NCBI RefSeq assembly: GCF_001522545.3 | Contig: NC_031770.1 | Location: 26,441,134-26,505,133 of the forward strand | Direction: 5' to 3' | DNA length: 64,000 nucleotides | Source: Parus major | Taxonomy: Eukaryota; Chordata; Aves; Passeriformes; Paridae | Shown here: positions 24,007 through 37,700 of the stretch, piece after piece | How positions within the stretch are numbered: the stretch's first letter is position 1 | How the letters are laid out: every line of letters begins with the position of its first letter | Position numbers and translations under genes: made by a program | The notes under the pieces: model-generated | What the model saw: the letters and a program-made list of their open reading frames with translations, nothing else | The model's database searches: none | What the model was told of the DNA's origin: nothing

Positions 24007-24012
24007 AATAAA
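24007..24012 (+). terminator. EPAS1: Distal polyadenylation signal AATAAA
   Basis: A canonical hexamer in GAAAATAAAGGTTTGC, directly after an AU-rich segment with ATTTATT motifs. The distance from the stop matches the known length of EPAS1 3' UTRs, so this is the likely main 3' end of the gene. Confidence 0.75.
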
Positions 24013-25945
24013 GGTTTGCATTGATCTTTGAAGACTGAAAGAACAATCAAATGTTACCCATATTTGAGAGTTGGGAAGGAGCCTGCCAAAGGTCCATACT
24101 ATCGACTACTTTTTTTTTTTGCCTTTTTTTCCTCAAATGAAGAATGCCCTGCAGACCACTGCCCTTCTGGAACTTGTCCTATGGCTCAGACTGCTGCTTC
24201 CAGTTCAAAACCATGTTTCTATCTGAGGAGCTGAGAGTGCCTTTTGTAATGCTACCCTTACAAAAAAAAAAGAGGTAAAATTAAGTCCACCAAATCACAG
24301 TTTAGAGGCTGAATTGCTACAGTTCCCAACCTGAGTTTTAATGGAGAAACAGAAGCCATCATATTCTAGCAGTCTTGGCAAGCTCCTGACTAATGGACTT
24401 CCCTATCAAATCCTTCCAAGCCTCTGCTTCATGCTGACAGTGGTCATTAATCCCAATGCTGCTGTTAAACAGGTCAGTCCTTTTCCATATAGACAATGCT
24501 GGTTTTGCCTGTGTAATTACACTGATCACATAGTAGGACAGACACATTAAAAAAAAATTCCAAACGTGCACCTAAACTTCAGCACTGTGTGGAAGCTGTT
24601 AATGCTTGACCCTTCTGATAACTGCCTTTGAAAGATGCAGTGCCCATACAGGTGCCACTGAGCTGCTCAGGCAGTAGCAAATCTTGTGAAGGGCCTGCAA
24701 AAGTGGGCTACCATTACCTCCTTTCTTAGACTGGACACTCAATAGGAGTAGAAACAAAAGCCTCGCCTCTAAATCTGTTGTAATTAACATTAACTATACA
24801 AAATTTTTGCTTTTAAAGTATCCCCTTAGTCTTTGTACAAGTGTCCCCTAACTGACTAACTCAGCACCACAGATGCTAATCCAACTGAGTATTGGAAAAA
24901 ACCCAAAAAAACCCTCTGAAATACAGATTAACCTATTAAGATCACGTTCTATCTTTTGAAGAGTGCAATAGTTTACTGTTACTATAAATTAATGCTGTCA
25001 GGCATTATTTTTTGGGGTGTCCAAACAGCTGATTGCTCACACACTCATACTTACAGAGGGTCCTGCATTCACCATTCCCATGTTCAAAAGGAACATACTG
25101 ATAAGTGCCTTGAGCTGCCTTTTTTCTTTCCCCCTCTACTAGGGGAAGCTAAACACTTCTCATGTTAGTGAGTTTTACTGGTTTTTCCTTACATATATGA
25201 ACACCCTGGACAGCAAAACTCTGACAGCACAATTTACATACCCCAAAGACCCAAATGCTGATCAGAAACACAATGTAACCTATGAATTAATAGCTGGGTT
25301 TTGTTCTGCTGAACAGGGATTTCTGGCAGCTTTTTAATTATTTTTTTCTTCCCAGTAGGCCAGCAGAAGTGCTTAAAATTCAGCATACATCATCTTTCAC
25401 TGCTTAAAAGCACCATTTCTTGGCTTCAGACTTTGTATCTCTAACAGCACAGCACTGATCCCAACAACGTTGTTCAACATTCATTACATTCTGCTGAAAA
25501 ATCAGCCTGTTTTGCCAAACTCTCATGACTTGGGCCGGTCTCAGTCTCTTGCTGATTATCAAGTCTATCACCTTTTTAAAATCATCAAGCAAACATTTTT
25601 CCTAGAACACAGAATTCACTCAGGTAAGATTCATGATGTTTATAAAAGAAATGCTTATAACAAAATACAATAGGACATTCTCAACATGTGATTACTAATA
25701 AAAATACAAGCCCAGAAGACTAGGATAACAAAGTCCAACTGTTTTTTCACTGGAGACACGGGTTCTTTAGCCATTCTGACATCTGCAGACACTACGTGAT
25801 TCGTCACACTCACTCGGAGCAGCAGGCAGAGCACACAGAAAACTAATACACAAATGCTCCCGTTCTAGGTGGTAAAGGTTTAATCTGTTACTTCTACCTG
25901 AGGAGCTTTATAAAGCTATTCACAGACATGCCACATACATTGTGA

Positions 25946-25973
25946 GGGGAGGGGGAAGGGTGTTGTTTTGGGG
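25946..25973 (+). other. Potential G-quadruplex motif
   Basis: Four G runs of 4, 5, 3 and 4 are separated by loops of 1, 2 and 9 nt (GGGGAGGGGGAAGGG, then TGTTGTTTT, then GGGG). The geometry is compatible with a G-quadruplex on the plus strand, although the last loop is long. Confidence 0.4.
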
Positions 25974-28900
25974 TTTTTTTAAGAGCTACATTGGAGAACT
26001 GGAAACATTCCTCTACATCTAAATAAACAGCTTATTTTTTCTTTCCCCTCCAACTCCCAATTATAGGCTTCCCAGGGGAGGAAGAAATAATTTCTAAGAA
26101 AAAAACAAGTCCTTAATAATATTTTATTAGGACAAGGTCTGTCACACACCCCTATCCTGCTCCCTTAGCACAAACCAACACACAAAGACTGCCTTTTGGT
26201 TTCCTGGGGCTGCATCTGATCCCACCCATGCCCACAGGGGAGTCAGGCATGAATTTTTGCTGCTCCAGACGCAAGTCATTGATATTTCCTCAGTTAACTG
26301 ATACAACAAAAGCACTCTCAGAAGGTTCCAGTAACTGGGACATATCACAGTTTTGGGTGTTTGCATTAAAAATGTATTTGAATAAACAAAAATTTTTTAA
26401 AAGTGAGAAACACCTTAACTACTGTTTTGTTGTTGTTTGACTGAATGCCAGCTTGAAGTTTTGGGAGTTTGTGATGTGCCACAGATCTCACATGGAACAT
26501 TTTCCTTGAAGAAGTCCTAAATTACTGCAATCTAGGAGTTACTTAATTCTCTTCAGTCATGCCTCCTAGTTAGGAATGTGGTTAGGATGTCTCACTAGGG
26601 AACAGCAGCATATTCATGAGCTTGGCCTGAAAGGACTATCTGTGAACCAACCAACACCAGCCCTTGACATGCTGGAAGCAGCAGCAGCTGTGTCACACCT
26701 TGGGCACCATCTGATATGGATATTCCGGCATTTTAACTGCACTTGGGTTCCATCTCAAAAAACCAAACTCCTTTTAGTTTCAGTAAAAGAAAAACCAAAC
26801 AAAACAAAAACCACATCCCCCAAACTTCTCACTTGAAAAGTCTGTGTTTAAGTCTTGGAATTACAGACAAAACTAGCAAGCTAGATCCTCAAAGGCACCA
26901 GCACGAGAAACCAGAGTGACTGTCACACCAGGCATATTTCAATATTTGTGGTCTGGCTGTTAATCTTTGAAGGACTGGCACTAGCTCTAGGGACTGAAGG
27001 TGTCTCTCCACAGCACTGGCAAAGGCAAACCAGAAGAAAACTTCCTCAAGCATTGCCTCCTCCGGGCTTATTGGTGTCCCCCTCCAGTGGTTCCAGGAAC
27101 AAAGGTCCTAGATAAATCACAGCAGCACAGCACCACCATCTTGATGGCTTGTTCATCCATCAAACATCAAATGTCCTCTAGTGTCTCAACAGATGAATGT
27201 GTTTCTTAGCTGCAGCAAGCAACTGCAGACAATTGCTTAGTCTTGACTCATGCCCTTTCCTCTAACCATCATGCCATTCCTTCCACTAGCCTCCAGTCTA
27301 TACATATGTCTATGGTTTCATAATTCTGATTTCTGCCTCACACTGCCTTCCCCTTGCCCAGCTCACCTTCCCTTCCTAACAAACCTGTTCTAGCCTGTCC
27401 CAACTCTACATAGTGCTCATTGCAGGCATCAGTTTTCAGCAAGGATTTGGGGACTTGCAGTGTGGGTTCTTTCTCATAATGTCCTTGCCTTGGCTGACTG
27501 TTTGATACAATGCTCAGACAGACTCCCAGCCATTTTCACCCAAACCTCAGCTTCTCTGGTTCTTGGGTTGAACTCAAGTTAAAGATGGCCATACCCCGTT
27601 CCCACTCTAACCACTGGGTATAATAGATAGCAATCCTTTCCCTGACATGAAAGCAGATTTAATGCTCCAGATCACAAGAAGTTAGTGCATCCTCCCAAGA
27701 GCTCCAATACCACCCCTGAGTCATTTCAGACATTTTTCTCAGCTTGTTCCCATTCAAGCAAGCAGTGGTGGGGTATGAATGAAAAAGGTTCTGCTGGCTC
27801 ACAGAAAGTATAGTGTCTCTTTTATCAGCCCCTTGACACAATGCTTCAAGAAAAATCCCAACAAATTTCAGATGTGCACATAATTTATGCTGTAGTTTTG
27901 GAAATGAGAGCAGAGTTGAACATGTTCCCCAGATGGCTGAACTCTGATCTGTAAAGCCAGAACAATTTCCCAGCCACAAGAGGAGCAGGATGGGTTTGCT
28001 CTTTTAGTCCTCTCAGCACCACAGAACTAACACTAGTTATTTAATATAACACTATATTTGTGTCTCCCCAAACCTTCTTCCCATACAAACACTTGTTAGG
28101 ACAAGAATTAAACCTGAGACAGAGAGGTACACATGGTTGTTAGACAGCTGCCAAATGCTGCTATGCACTTAACAGACACCAAGAAGATCACAAAGGGTGT
28201 GATTTCCAAGTCCAACTTATCCATCAGTATTTTCAGCCCTGAGCAACCCTTATACACTCACTCCAGAGTTTGGCTGCCCAGTATTTGGAGAACCCTGGGG
28301 TGTCCCAGAGGAGAGCGATCCATGGAGTTATAACTGTCTACTTATAACCCATAAGTCAGAAAAATCAAAGGTTAAGACTCATGCAGGCAAACTAAAACCC
28401 ACTTATATATCCACTGGAGAGAATGACAGGAAAGCGATTATAGCGTCAATTCAGCAGAGTTTTCCAGAACAAAGCTCTTTTTAAAGACATTGGCAGGAAT
28501 GCATTTTCCCAGTTACAACTGTTTATGCAACTGAATTATATTTTGTATTCTCTAGTGGGAATAGAACATCAAACAAACCCAGCAGCCTGAAAGTCTTGCT
28601 CTCTTTTTCTCAAGATGTTGGTAAACACCAAATTTGAGATAGAAGGGGAAAGCACAAATACAAAAACCCCACAACTCTCAAACCCCCAGACGAAAGCACA
28701 CAGCTCTTTGGCATTATCTTGTAGCAGAAGCTGCACAAATTTCTAAGTGGCAAACCACAAAAATTGCCTCATTTAATGAGCCTTATGATCAATACAAATA
28801 CATATTATTTTAGTTCTGCCCCTCCTCCAAACAGCAGCCCACAACAGTATTACACTGGATCAAATGAAGCATAAAATGGGTGTCATCACCATCCATTTTT

Positions 28901-31246
28901 AGACCCATCCCATGACATCCATTGGCTTTTTTCCTAGAAGAGCAGGCAATACTAATTGTGTCTATCGCTTTACTGCTAACACAGATAGTGATGTCCTTAA
29001 CTGCAGTCCCCAGAACACACTGGAGTTCACAGAAATCAAACCAGTGGAAGTTTATTGGGAAAACAAGTTCCTCTTCTTTATTTTAACTTCAGCTGCAAAC
29101 ATCACAATAAGTTTTCCTGTGCCTTTCTCAACTATAGAAATGCTATTTTTTAATGTATTTACACCTTCTAACACAGGTTGTTGTTCACAACTCCCATTTT
29201 AATCTTTAGTAAGTTTTTGGAGCACACAGTGTGATCTATTTCAGAGCCATTCTGATCACCACAGAAATCTCAAAGATAAAAGTGACACCAACACTGAATA
29301 ATTCTTGGTGAACTTCCCCCTTCTCTCTTAAAATCTCTCTTCTGCAGAAGAGGTTGTTTAATGACAGGCAACACCCTGAACAACGACATGGTGGGCTTGC
29401 TTTTATCCAGCATCCCTTTTTGCCTTCCCCAGATCCACAGCAAACAGCCAGCCAAGCACTCTGAAAAGTGGACATAAACCTGGCTATTTTATCCATCAAT
29501 TTTATCTTAATATACCTAATAAACAGTTTAACTTCTACTGGCATTTTTAGAGGGACTACTTCAAACTCCCCCCTTAAGCATTCTCCTCCCCTCATTCAAA
29601 ACAAAGAAGAAATCATCTTAAAGTCACTGAAATACTTGTCTGGTTATCCAGCAGAGGTACCAGGAACCCATGGAATATCTGGGACTCACTGCAAAGACAG
29701 GGAACAGGGAATATTCAAGTCAACAGTACTCTCTCTCATTCTTCTTTCTGCAACAGTCCCTGCTGGGCAGGGTTTGTTTGCACTGAGGTTTGTATTAGAA
29801 ACACAAACACACACACAGTTAAATTACACAAATTCCACAAACCTATGCTGAAAATAAAAAATAGAGTGAAAAGTGCCCATGCCCAGCACTCAAGAGCCAC
29901 AACATGTGCCTCTGGATGGCAGACTGCCATGACGGCCATACTCAAAACACTTGTCTCAAAACCTGCTCAAAGAAGTGATCCTCCTTCTTCCCCCCTTCCA
30001 ATGGAAACATCTCAAAGGGAATTTTGATTCTTATAGGCAAAATCATGTCCTGACTCATGCCTAGGAAATAAATCCCATGGGCCTACAAAACCTATGGTAC
30101 AAAGTGGCTGCTAAGGTGCCACCATCCACAAGACCCTGAAAAATGGGTCTTCTGCAGCCTTTGGCAGGAACTCATGCTTTCCATAGGCACTCCTGGTCCT
30201 GGCATGGGAGCACTGCACAACAGGCTGTGCCCAGCAGACACTGCTGCTCCTTGAGTTGTGGGCCAGAAGCACAGTGGCTGAAGAAGCTGCACATTCATGT
30301 GCTGTCTCCTACACAGGTCACCTTCACAACACCAGGTCTACTTAGGTTTAAAGCAGGTAATACACAATTCACTTATATATGGAGCAAGGGGGTAAATAAG
30401 CCTGGCAATACATTACTTCCATGGTTCATGGAAATACTTTGTGGCTGTGCATTACAGAACATCTAACTAATCTGTTAAAAAAACTAGGTATTCAAACCTC
30501 GATTTTCAAAATAATACGTTGTAGCTATACAGTAACACTAGAAACAAGAGACTGCTGTACCTATATAACACAGTGCCAGTCTAATGCTGAAAGAGAAAAA
30601 TCCTTCAGGATTTCCCATCAAGATCCAAACAAACAGGTATTATTTTTTACAATAACCAGGGCAAAAGGACGGTGCATTTGAAGGCAGAAGTCAGCAGGCT
30701 ACAAAGAGGCCTTTCTAAAAATAATGCCAAGTATTCTCTCGGATTTTTAAAAGGTAACAATCAGTAGCCTGTCATCCATTTCCATGCAGTTATAGCATGT
30801 TCCTGCCTAATATATCTTTTTACTGATAACTTATTACATCTTCGTGTTTCTCTGCTCTATTAAAAAAACAAACACAATGAACCAACCAAAAAAATCACCT
30901 GACAGGCTTGTTTGAATTTTTCAGCTTCTTAGTGTCTCCTGTTAAGAGCTACAGAAATGTAGTTTACATGCTCTGAGAAAATGAGCTACTTTGAAAACTT
31001 AACTTTTTAAACAGCTCACAGAAGATGTCTGTCATCCTTTCATTTCCAAGCAGCAGTTTGTGTAGATTTTAGTACAATCAATTCATGTCTGTCTTGTTTC
31101 ATTTTCATGCTTCATTTTACAAGCCCACTAATCAGACTAATGAGGTTGAATGTGAAGAAATCCCTTTGTTTCAAACTGAACAGCTTCTGACACCACAATA
31201 TAATGGTCTTTCTTTGCTTATTCATTTCCTGTTTGCAAGTAATAGC

Positions 31247-31264
31247 AAAAAAAAAAAAAAAAAA
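31247..31264 (+). repeat. Poly(A) run (18 A)
   Basis: An uninterrupted A run in AT-rich sequence. The sequence before it is not a recognised retrogene or SINE, so this is listed as a simple homopolymer. Confidence 0.9.
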
Positions 31265-33855
31265 GGCATTACAGAATTTTTGTGCTAAACCCTAAAGATA
31301 GAAAGCCTTCTCAGTACAACATCCCCTGTAATTTACAGGATGTCAGGCTGTATGTTCCTGTAAGGGAGTCACAGTGTCTTCCACTTTCTAAGCATGCTTA
31401 AATGAAAGTAAAATCTTATTAACTGCTTTGGGAGGGTCACAAATACGCCCTATATGTTCCAAGGCTGGGGCTTAAGAAGGTCCAGTGAGTAAATGGCCTG
31501 TCTGGAGGCAGCAGGGTATTTGTGCTATGCTGAGCACACCCCCACATGGAGTCATTGATTCCCTCACACCTGTGTACAGCATGTCCAGGACCTGCCTTGG
31601 GATTGGGAGCTTTCTGGCTCCTTTGCCCATCTAAATCATCAGCCACACATATACAGATAACCCATGGCATGAGACAGAAGCTAGAGGTGAGGAATGGAAA
31701 TTCCTACTTGGAGATTCATTACAGAGGCATCCCAGGCCATACTACAGACCCACCAGCGCTTCTCAGAGCTTTTTGCCATGTGTCAGTGGGAACACAGTGA
31801 GATGCACCAAGAGATTTAGAAGGGAATACACTCAATTATGGGACAGTACCACAAGAGGCAGCACTATCTACCCTCCAACAGCTCTGATGAATTTGAAATC
31901 ACAATCTGAACAATCTTGACTTTAATTTGTTCACTCTGAGGTTGGGCTTTTTTTTTAAACATCACATAAAAGCAAGGCTTGTTTCTGATCCTCAAAATGC
32001 CTGAGGAGCTGCCCAGCCCACATGCTGAACAAGTGACAAGTACAATTCAGTGAGAGGATCACAGAGCAGTCCACCAAGTTTATTGTGAGTGTCACTAGGC
32101 CTGCTCAGAATAAATACGTAAGGTTCAACTGTGGTTCAGGGTTCCCTGAAAGAAGCTGGATATGCCTGTAAAGGGGCATGAAAATGGAGAGGGGGCAAGT
32201 TTCTCTTTTTATCTTGTAGCACAATGACAGCACAAGCAGCACAGCACCATGATTTACATCTGACTATGGTCCCATTCAAAGCACAAAGTATCTATAGACA
32301 AAATCCAGGCAATCCACTTCCTCAAAGCTCTAAGCTGAGCATAGAAACACACTCCTGCTACAGTACTTCCCAGGCTATTACAGAGGTTTTAAGTCTTTCA
32401 CAGATCACCAAGAACATTAGTGCAGCTTTAGGAATTTAGGAATTAAGAAGTACCAGTTACTAACCCTCCTGCCCCCAACCAGTCCATTGAGAAGGGATGA
32501 AGATGTCAGAAGACAAATTTACACAGACTGCACGGCAGGAGCCAACACTACTCCGTATGGTCTCTGCCTGGCTAACCTTCAGCACATTCCTTGGGGAAAG
32601 GAGGAACACCGCTGGTGAGAAGACAAAAAAGGCTTTACACCTCCTGCTCTTTCCCACTTCTTGAACAAAAACATCTATCACATAGCAGCATCCTCCATAT
32701 CAGCTGGAGCCTGGCTGCAGAAACAATGTGGGGAAGAGTCCACGGTGGGTTACAGCAGAAATCTGATGGCTGCTACCATCACAGCATGTGTGTGTGACCA
32801 TTAGCCAGAGCCTACAACCACCCAGAGTTACCAGACATTCAAAAGTGGTTTTGTTTTCCTTTATAGGAAACAAACCTGAGGCCTCACTAGCAGTGCCTTG
32901 GCAGGAAAATAACTGAGAGCTGACTGATCTGAAGAATTCTGTGCAGAAAAATAATTTTAACTTTCAACTATCTCAAATGACCCTCTGATGTTTAATTAGG
33001 AATAATTAAAGAGCAAACAAAAAGCCTGAATTCTTTAATGAATACTTCATAGGTATATGCTAGTTATTTCAAACAGGAGCTCAGTTCTAGAGTGGCAGAC
33101 TCCCTTTGCACAGAAACTGAAGAAAAGCAAACTAATCTGTTAAAGAAATAAAGCAAAAAGGTGTCAGATTTTTTTCAAAACTGTGGTATTTTTTGTAAAC
33201 AAACTGGTTATGAAGCTTGAACAAGATGCCTGACTAATGACAGACAGTGATCCCCCACAACCAGCCTCAAGACACAGGTGTCATTAAAAATCAACATGTA
33301 GCTTTACTGAAGTCCTTAAACATTGTTCTGCCTCTCAGATATGGGAAAAGAATAAAACTGCCTGAGCAGCTTGGGTTTAGCATAGAAAAAGAGCATTAAT
33401 TAACGAGTTGGGTTATTCCCAAATCATGCTGTTTAAGAAGCTCCATTATATCTGCTGCACTATAGGTGGGATCCATTTTCTTTCAGCAGTGCCGATGTCA
33501 GATATTAATTGAAGACCATGTAAGAAATACTCCCCCCTAAGACAAACTACCTTCTGCTGAAAAAATAGCAGTCATGTTGCTGGGAGCACTGCAAGGGAAG
33601 CTCACTGAGTGTGCAGCTGGAGAGCGGGAAATGTGGCAATGCACGCTCAAGCAACTTTAAAGCTGGAAGATGCAATATCATTTAGAGCCATCAGGGACAC
33701 AGGAAGATCAATGGAAAAGGATGATGGCACTCCTGAAGGCAAGGGCGCACAGCCTCTACCATCCTACTACACCTCCTGACTTCTTTCTGGTTTTTGGCAC
33801 AATCTGTTTTACCAACTTGAATGTCCCTTCTGTGCTGCTGGATGCTGTTCCCACA

Positions 33856-34782
33856 CTAAGCAGAGCAGGAGATAGTCACCATATCCCCAGGCATGCTCAT
33901 CCTCCCGTGGGGCCACAGCAGGAAGACAGGACTGAGCCCCACAGCTTTGGTGCAGCTGTAAGGGCAGCAAGCCACACGCCACTGGTGAACTGGCAGACAC
34001 GTCTCCTCTCCAGCAGATGTGGGAACAGCCTGTGGAGACCTTCCTGTGTGAGGGCGCAGCTGGCACGGGGGCTGCCCCCACATCCTGCCCCCACTGCTCC
34101 AGCTGCATGGCCCAGCTGGGCACTGCTCTGGCCAGGGGAGACTGGCACGCACTGTCACGGGAGGGATGGCGGGCACAACAGAGACGGCCAAAAAGCAGCA
34201 TGGAGAGAGAGGAGAAGTGAACACCACCACCCCCACCACAACATCGCACCTCTTCTTAGATAGTCTGTTCCCCAGAACGATATTGGGGCTCACCTTCTCT
34301 CTCCATGGCCACAAGAGCCTCCTGGGTACACCAAAAATCACCAGGACAAGTGCCAGGAGAACCAGTTGTAGCAGCAGGACTGAGAAATAGTGACCAGGCC
34401 AAATAATCCCCAACTGCAGCTTTTGCTTTATTTTAGCACCAGGTCTGCAGACCTTCTGAGGGTGCTGAGGGAGGTCCTGAAGGTTATTCTGGATGCTAGG
34501 TTCAGAAATTGAGTAGGTGCTCTGCATGAACAGCAGGTTCCTGGCTGCTGACTGTGGGAAGGAAGGAGGCTCTGCAGCCACCCTGGGAAGCACCCAAGGT
34601 GTGGAAGGATGAGTGGGACAGGGACCCTGTCCTCCTTGCCTCACTGGTCCCTTCAGATCTGAAGATCTCTGGTGCAGGGATTTTCTTCTACATGCTGGTT
34701 TTCTAAGTATCTCCAAGAATGATACCTTGAAGGCATTTGTGGCTCTACAGCCTTCCATATATATATATATTATACTAAGCAA
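33856..34782 (-). CDS. Hypothetical minus-strand open frame with one transmembrane helix
   Basis: I do not recognise this protein. The frame is open for 308 codons, long for this AT-rich region, although the patch is locally GC-rich and other frames are also fairly open. Residues about 43-125 are Pro/Ser/Gln-rich and polar. Residues about 133-151 (FSVLLLQLVLLALVLVIFG) form a convincing single transmembrane helix followed by a basic VPRRLLWPWREK stretch. Right after that Lys (residue 163) the minus strand reads AAG|GTGAGC, a good splice donor in phase 0 at plus position 34294. An acceptor-like CTGCAG lies 120 nt earlier. The real exon, if any, therefore probably ends at 34294, and the codons beyond it are intronic. 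It could also be a chance frame or an old retro-element fragment. Confidence 0.25.
   Translation of the reverse strand: MLSIIYIYMEGCRATNAFKVSFLEILRKPACRRKSLHQRSSDLKGPVRQGGQGPCPTHPSTPWVLPRVAAEPPSFPQSAARNLLFMQSTYSISEPSIQNNLQDLPQHPQKVCRPGAKIKQKLQLGIIWPGHYFSVLLLQLVLLALVLVIFGVPRRLLWPWREKVSPNIVLGNRLSKKRCDVVVGVVVFTSPLSPCCFLAVSVVPAIPPVTVRASLPWPEQCPAGPCSWSSGGRMWGQPPCQLRPHTGRSPQAVPTSAGEETCLPVHQWRVACCPYSCTKAVGLSPVFLLWPHGRMSMPGDMVTISCSA
34757..34774. repeat. (AT)n microsatellite
   Basis: A short ATATAT dinucleotide run inside the 5' end of the hypothetical minus-strand frame. Its presence argues against the first residues of that frame being coding. Confidence 0.9.
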
Positions 34783-37700
34783 GAAAGAGGAACTTTAGTC
34801 ACAGGATGACAATGTAGAGGAGGTATTTAAATCAGCCTCCACCTCTAAGCACTTACCACTCACCACTAATGCTTTCACTATACTGCTGTGCACCTCTTTT
34901 TGGTTCAGCAATGCATTAGATCAGCATTACATATGAATCCCCCAGGCAGTTTTTGGTTACCTCTTCATGCCCAGCCTGTCTTCCTTTGAATCTACAAAAC
35001 CAGAATTTCACACTAAATAATCCAGAAGTCTGCTGACTAGGACATTTCCTAACTGGAAAGAAAGCATCACAGCATCACCCTCTTCCCCCTGCATTCCCAA
35101 GGGCATAGCACTCTCCCTGTATGATGGACAACCTTTCTGTCTACAGTGCTTGTGTCACTGTAGCTCAGCAATTACTAACAGCTAAGCTCCCAAATCCTAA
35201 TCATAATGAGAGACAGGGCCGAGTGCCTCAGTATCAGTTAATACATATTAATTTAATATTAATAATATTAATTTAAACCACACAAACTACAGCTTGATGC
35301 ACTGACCACCCTGGACACAAGAACCAAGGCAGCCAGCAGACACTGTCCATTGCCCCAGGCAAGATAACAGACCTGCCCTGTGAAGTTAAAATGCTGAATT
35401 TCATCTAGAATCCCAGTCTTGCAGATGTTCCTTCACCATCTCCCAGCCCAGCTGCTGTTCTTGCAGTATTTAAATACTCTGGAGAAACCACGATATCTTT
35501 CTGAAGGAAGTTCAGCTGCACAAATTGAACAATAACAAACAAAGTAACAGTGCCTCAATTCCATTTCAAAACTAACAATCCTACATAGCTTGGACAAGCA
35601 AAATCATTTGCAGAACAAATGATAGTCAACACCTCACCAGCAGCAAAGGTCTCATTGTTATGGTTATTTTTCATGCTTAACCATTCCAATCTCATTATTT
35701 TTCCCTTCCATGTCCTCAGATAGTGAAGTCTGACCTCAGCACAGAGACTTTCAGAATTTAACCAAAAGACATGAAAGACTGAAAGACGGTTTTGCTGATT
35801 TAAACATAGAACATCGACCTTAAAACCATCCTAAATTGTTATCCACCTGTTTCTTAGCAAGAAACAGGAGATACTGTACTACTATAGGGTTTCAGCCACA
35901 GCTGTTCAGTTCTAAATTTTATTTAACTTTTTTTTCCCCCAATATTTTCTGCAGAGAAATTGCCAAGAAATGCTACAGAATATCATGAAGGGTATGCACT
36001 TGGAAACAAAAGAAAAATAAACACTCAAACTCCCAGATTACCATCTTCCCCCTCAATTGCTTTATATCTAAAACAACATGTTTAAAGGTAGAATACTTGT
36101 GCAGTGGGAAATATATAGAGTAATATGCTTTAGTGATTATAACTGGAGGGGGGGAGGGAAGACAGGTTCACCCTTTCCTCCCATATATTTCACGTGAGAT
36201 TTTGGACCTGAAAAAGTTTACACACCCCAAACTTAGTTACTTTTTGGGGAAGAGAAGAATACAAATACATTATGAAACACACCAAAACAGTTTAACACCA
36301 AAAACAATAAAGGAACCTCACAGTGTTATATCATATATTCTTGCAGTTTTCATAACATGTTCTCACCCATCCACTCTTCATATTTATTCCAGGGAAAGAC
36401 ACAGCAAAAACTTCTGTATATTTTAATCTACAGTCTTTCCTCAATATAAAAACACTTTTTTGCTGCTGAAGTATTCTTACTCATTCCTCCAGGAAGCATT
36501 AACATCAGCAGATCTGATCAGGGACAAAGTCTCCCCAATGGTTAGACAGTGTTTATACTTACTATAAAAATAATCTCAACAGACTAAGCCTTCTGGGATG
36601 AATAAGCAGAAAAGAACATCTAGACCAGTGCAACTATGCCATATGTTTCTTCATAAAAACAACTGTGTAACACTGAGTCAGAAACACAAACTCTATGCTT
36701 CTCCAGTAAGCATTGGGAAAAATGACCTTTTTCTACACAGCTTGCCCTTTAGCAATTGCCATTTGAAGGACAGCAAACCACAGGCAAATGAACTCCATCA
36801 TCCACCAAGGATGCCTGAATTAGTTTAGCCCTGCTGAAAAGTTCTTAACTGGCTCTTCCCAGAAGCACGCATATTTTTTTCATAAGCATTTACCTAAGAA
36901 AAGTGAAGCAATGAAGCACACAAATGCCGGTTTATGTAAGCCCATTCATGTGCAAACATGCACATAAATACCAAAGGCTGAAACGGGATCTCATTCAAAG
37001 GTACTTAGAGTGCAAATGTCTGACTTTGTGCAAACAAGATCTTAACACCTGAGGTTCTGGGGACTGGAACTTGAAACTCCCATGGTGAGAAATTGGTCTT
37101 GGTCACAATGACATGCAGCTGTAGTCAATATTTGGTTTCTGAAGGCATCAAGTGTTTTGCATATATAAATGTTGACAATTTCATTAAGCAAATCTCAGAC
37201 ATGCATAAAGCAAAATTATATTGAATTCAGTTACAATACATCGCACAATACATAAAGTTTGGCCACTTTCAGTTTTATATGTGCAAAAACACTTTAATGT
37301 TTTTTTTTGGCTGTGCTACTCAGTTTTCCCAGACACCACAGAAAAGATGCATTTCACTGACAGAGCGAATTGTTTACCCTTCTCAGGGATGACCAAACAC
37401 AAATGGACTCTGCTCTGGAGACTGAATTATCTATGCAAACGTACAATTAAAACAATATGGCCTTTTGAGTGGACTTACAAATGCAAAACCATCCCATTCA
37501 GAACATGTTCAGTCATAGTATGAAATGCAAAGAAAACAAAACCTCATTACATTTTGCTATCTATAAAGACAAGTTTTTGAAACTCAATTCTGAATCCACT
37601 GAAGAGAACAGAGCACTAAAGTCCCTCCAAAACATTTCCCTGCACGGCTTACATATCTACGGGAAATTCATAAAATCCTCATTGTGATACCCAGTGATCA

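Larger units (their letters stand above)
21816..24030 (+). other. EPAS1: EPAS1 3' UTR
   Basis: AT-rich sequence follows the stop codon up to a predicted cleavage site about 15-20 nt after the distal AATAAA. A length of about 2.2 kb is similar to the human EPAS1 3' UTR (about 2 kb). Several ATTTA pentamers lie near the distal end (for example around 23985-24000), typical of unstable regulatory transcripts. The end point is inferred from the signal and not from transcript data. Confidence 0.8.
24031..33650. other. Intergenic DNA downstream of EPAS1, no gene recognised
   Basis: About 9.6 kb of AT-rich sequence with only short, unrelated open frames on both strands. It holds a G-rich quadruplex-like motif at 25946-25973, an A/C-rich stretch near 26,757-26,825 and an 18-A run at 31247-31264. 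No coding exon, RNA gene or identifiable transposon could be supported. Confidence 0.7.

Noticed and set aside
31247..31264. The poly(A) run as the tail of a processed retrocopy
   Set aside because: No spliced-gene similarity and no target-site duplication are visible upstream of it.
33670..34263. A 197-codon plus-strand frame as a gene
   Set aside because: It has no domain, signal or splice support, and it overlaps the minus-strand frame that has a transmembrane helix and a donor. It is probably a shadow of the same GC-rich patch.
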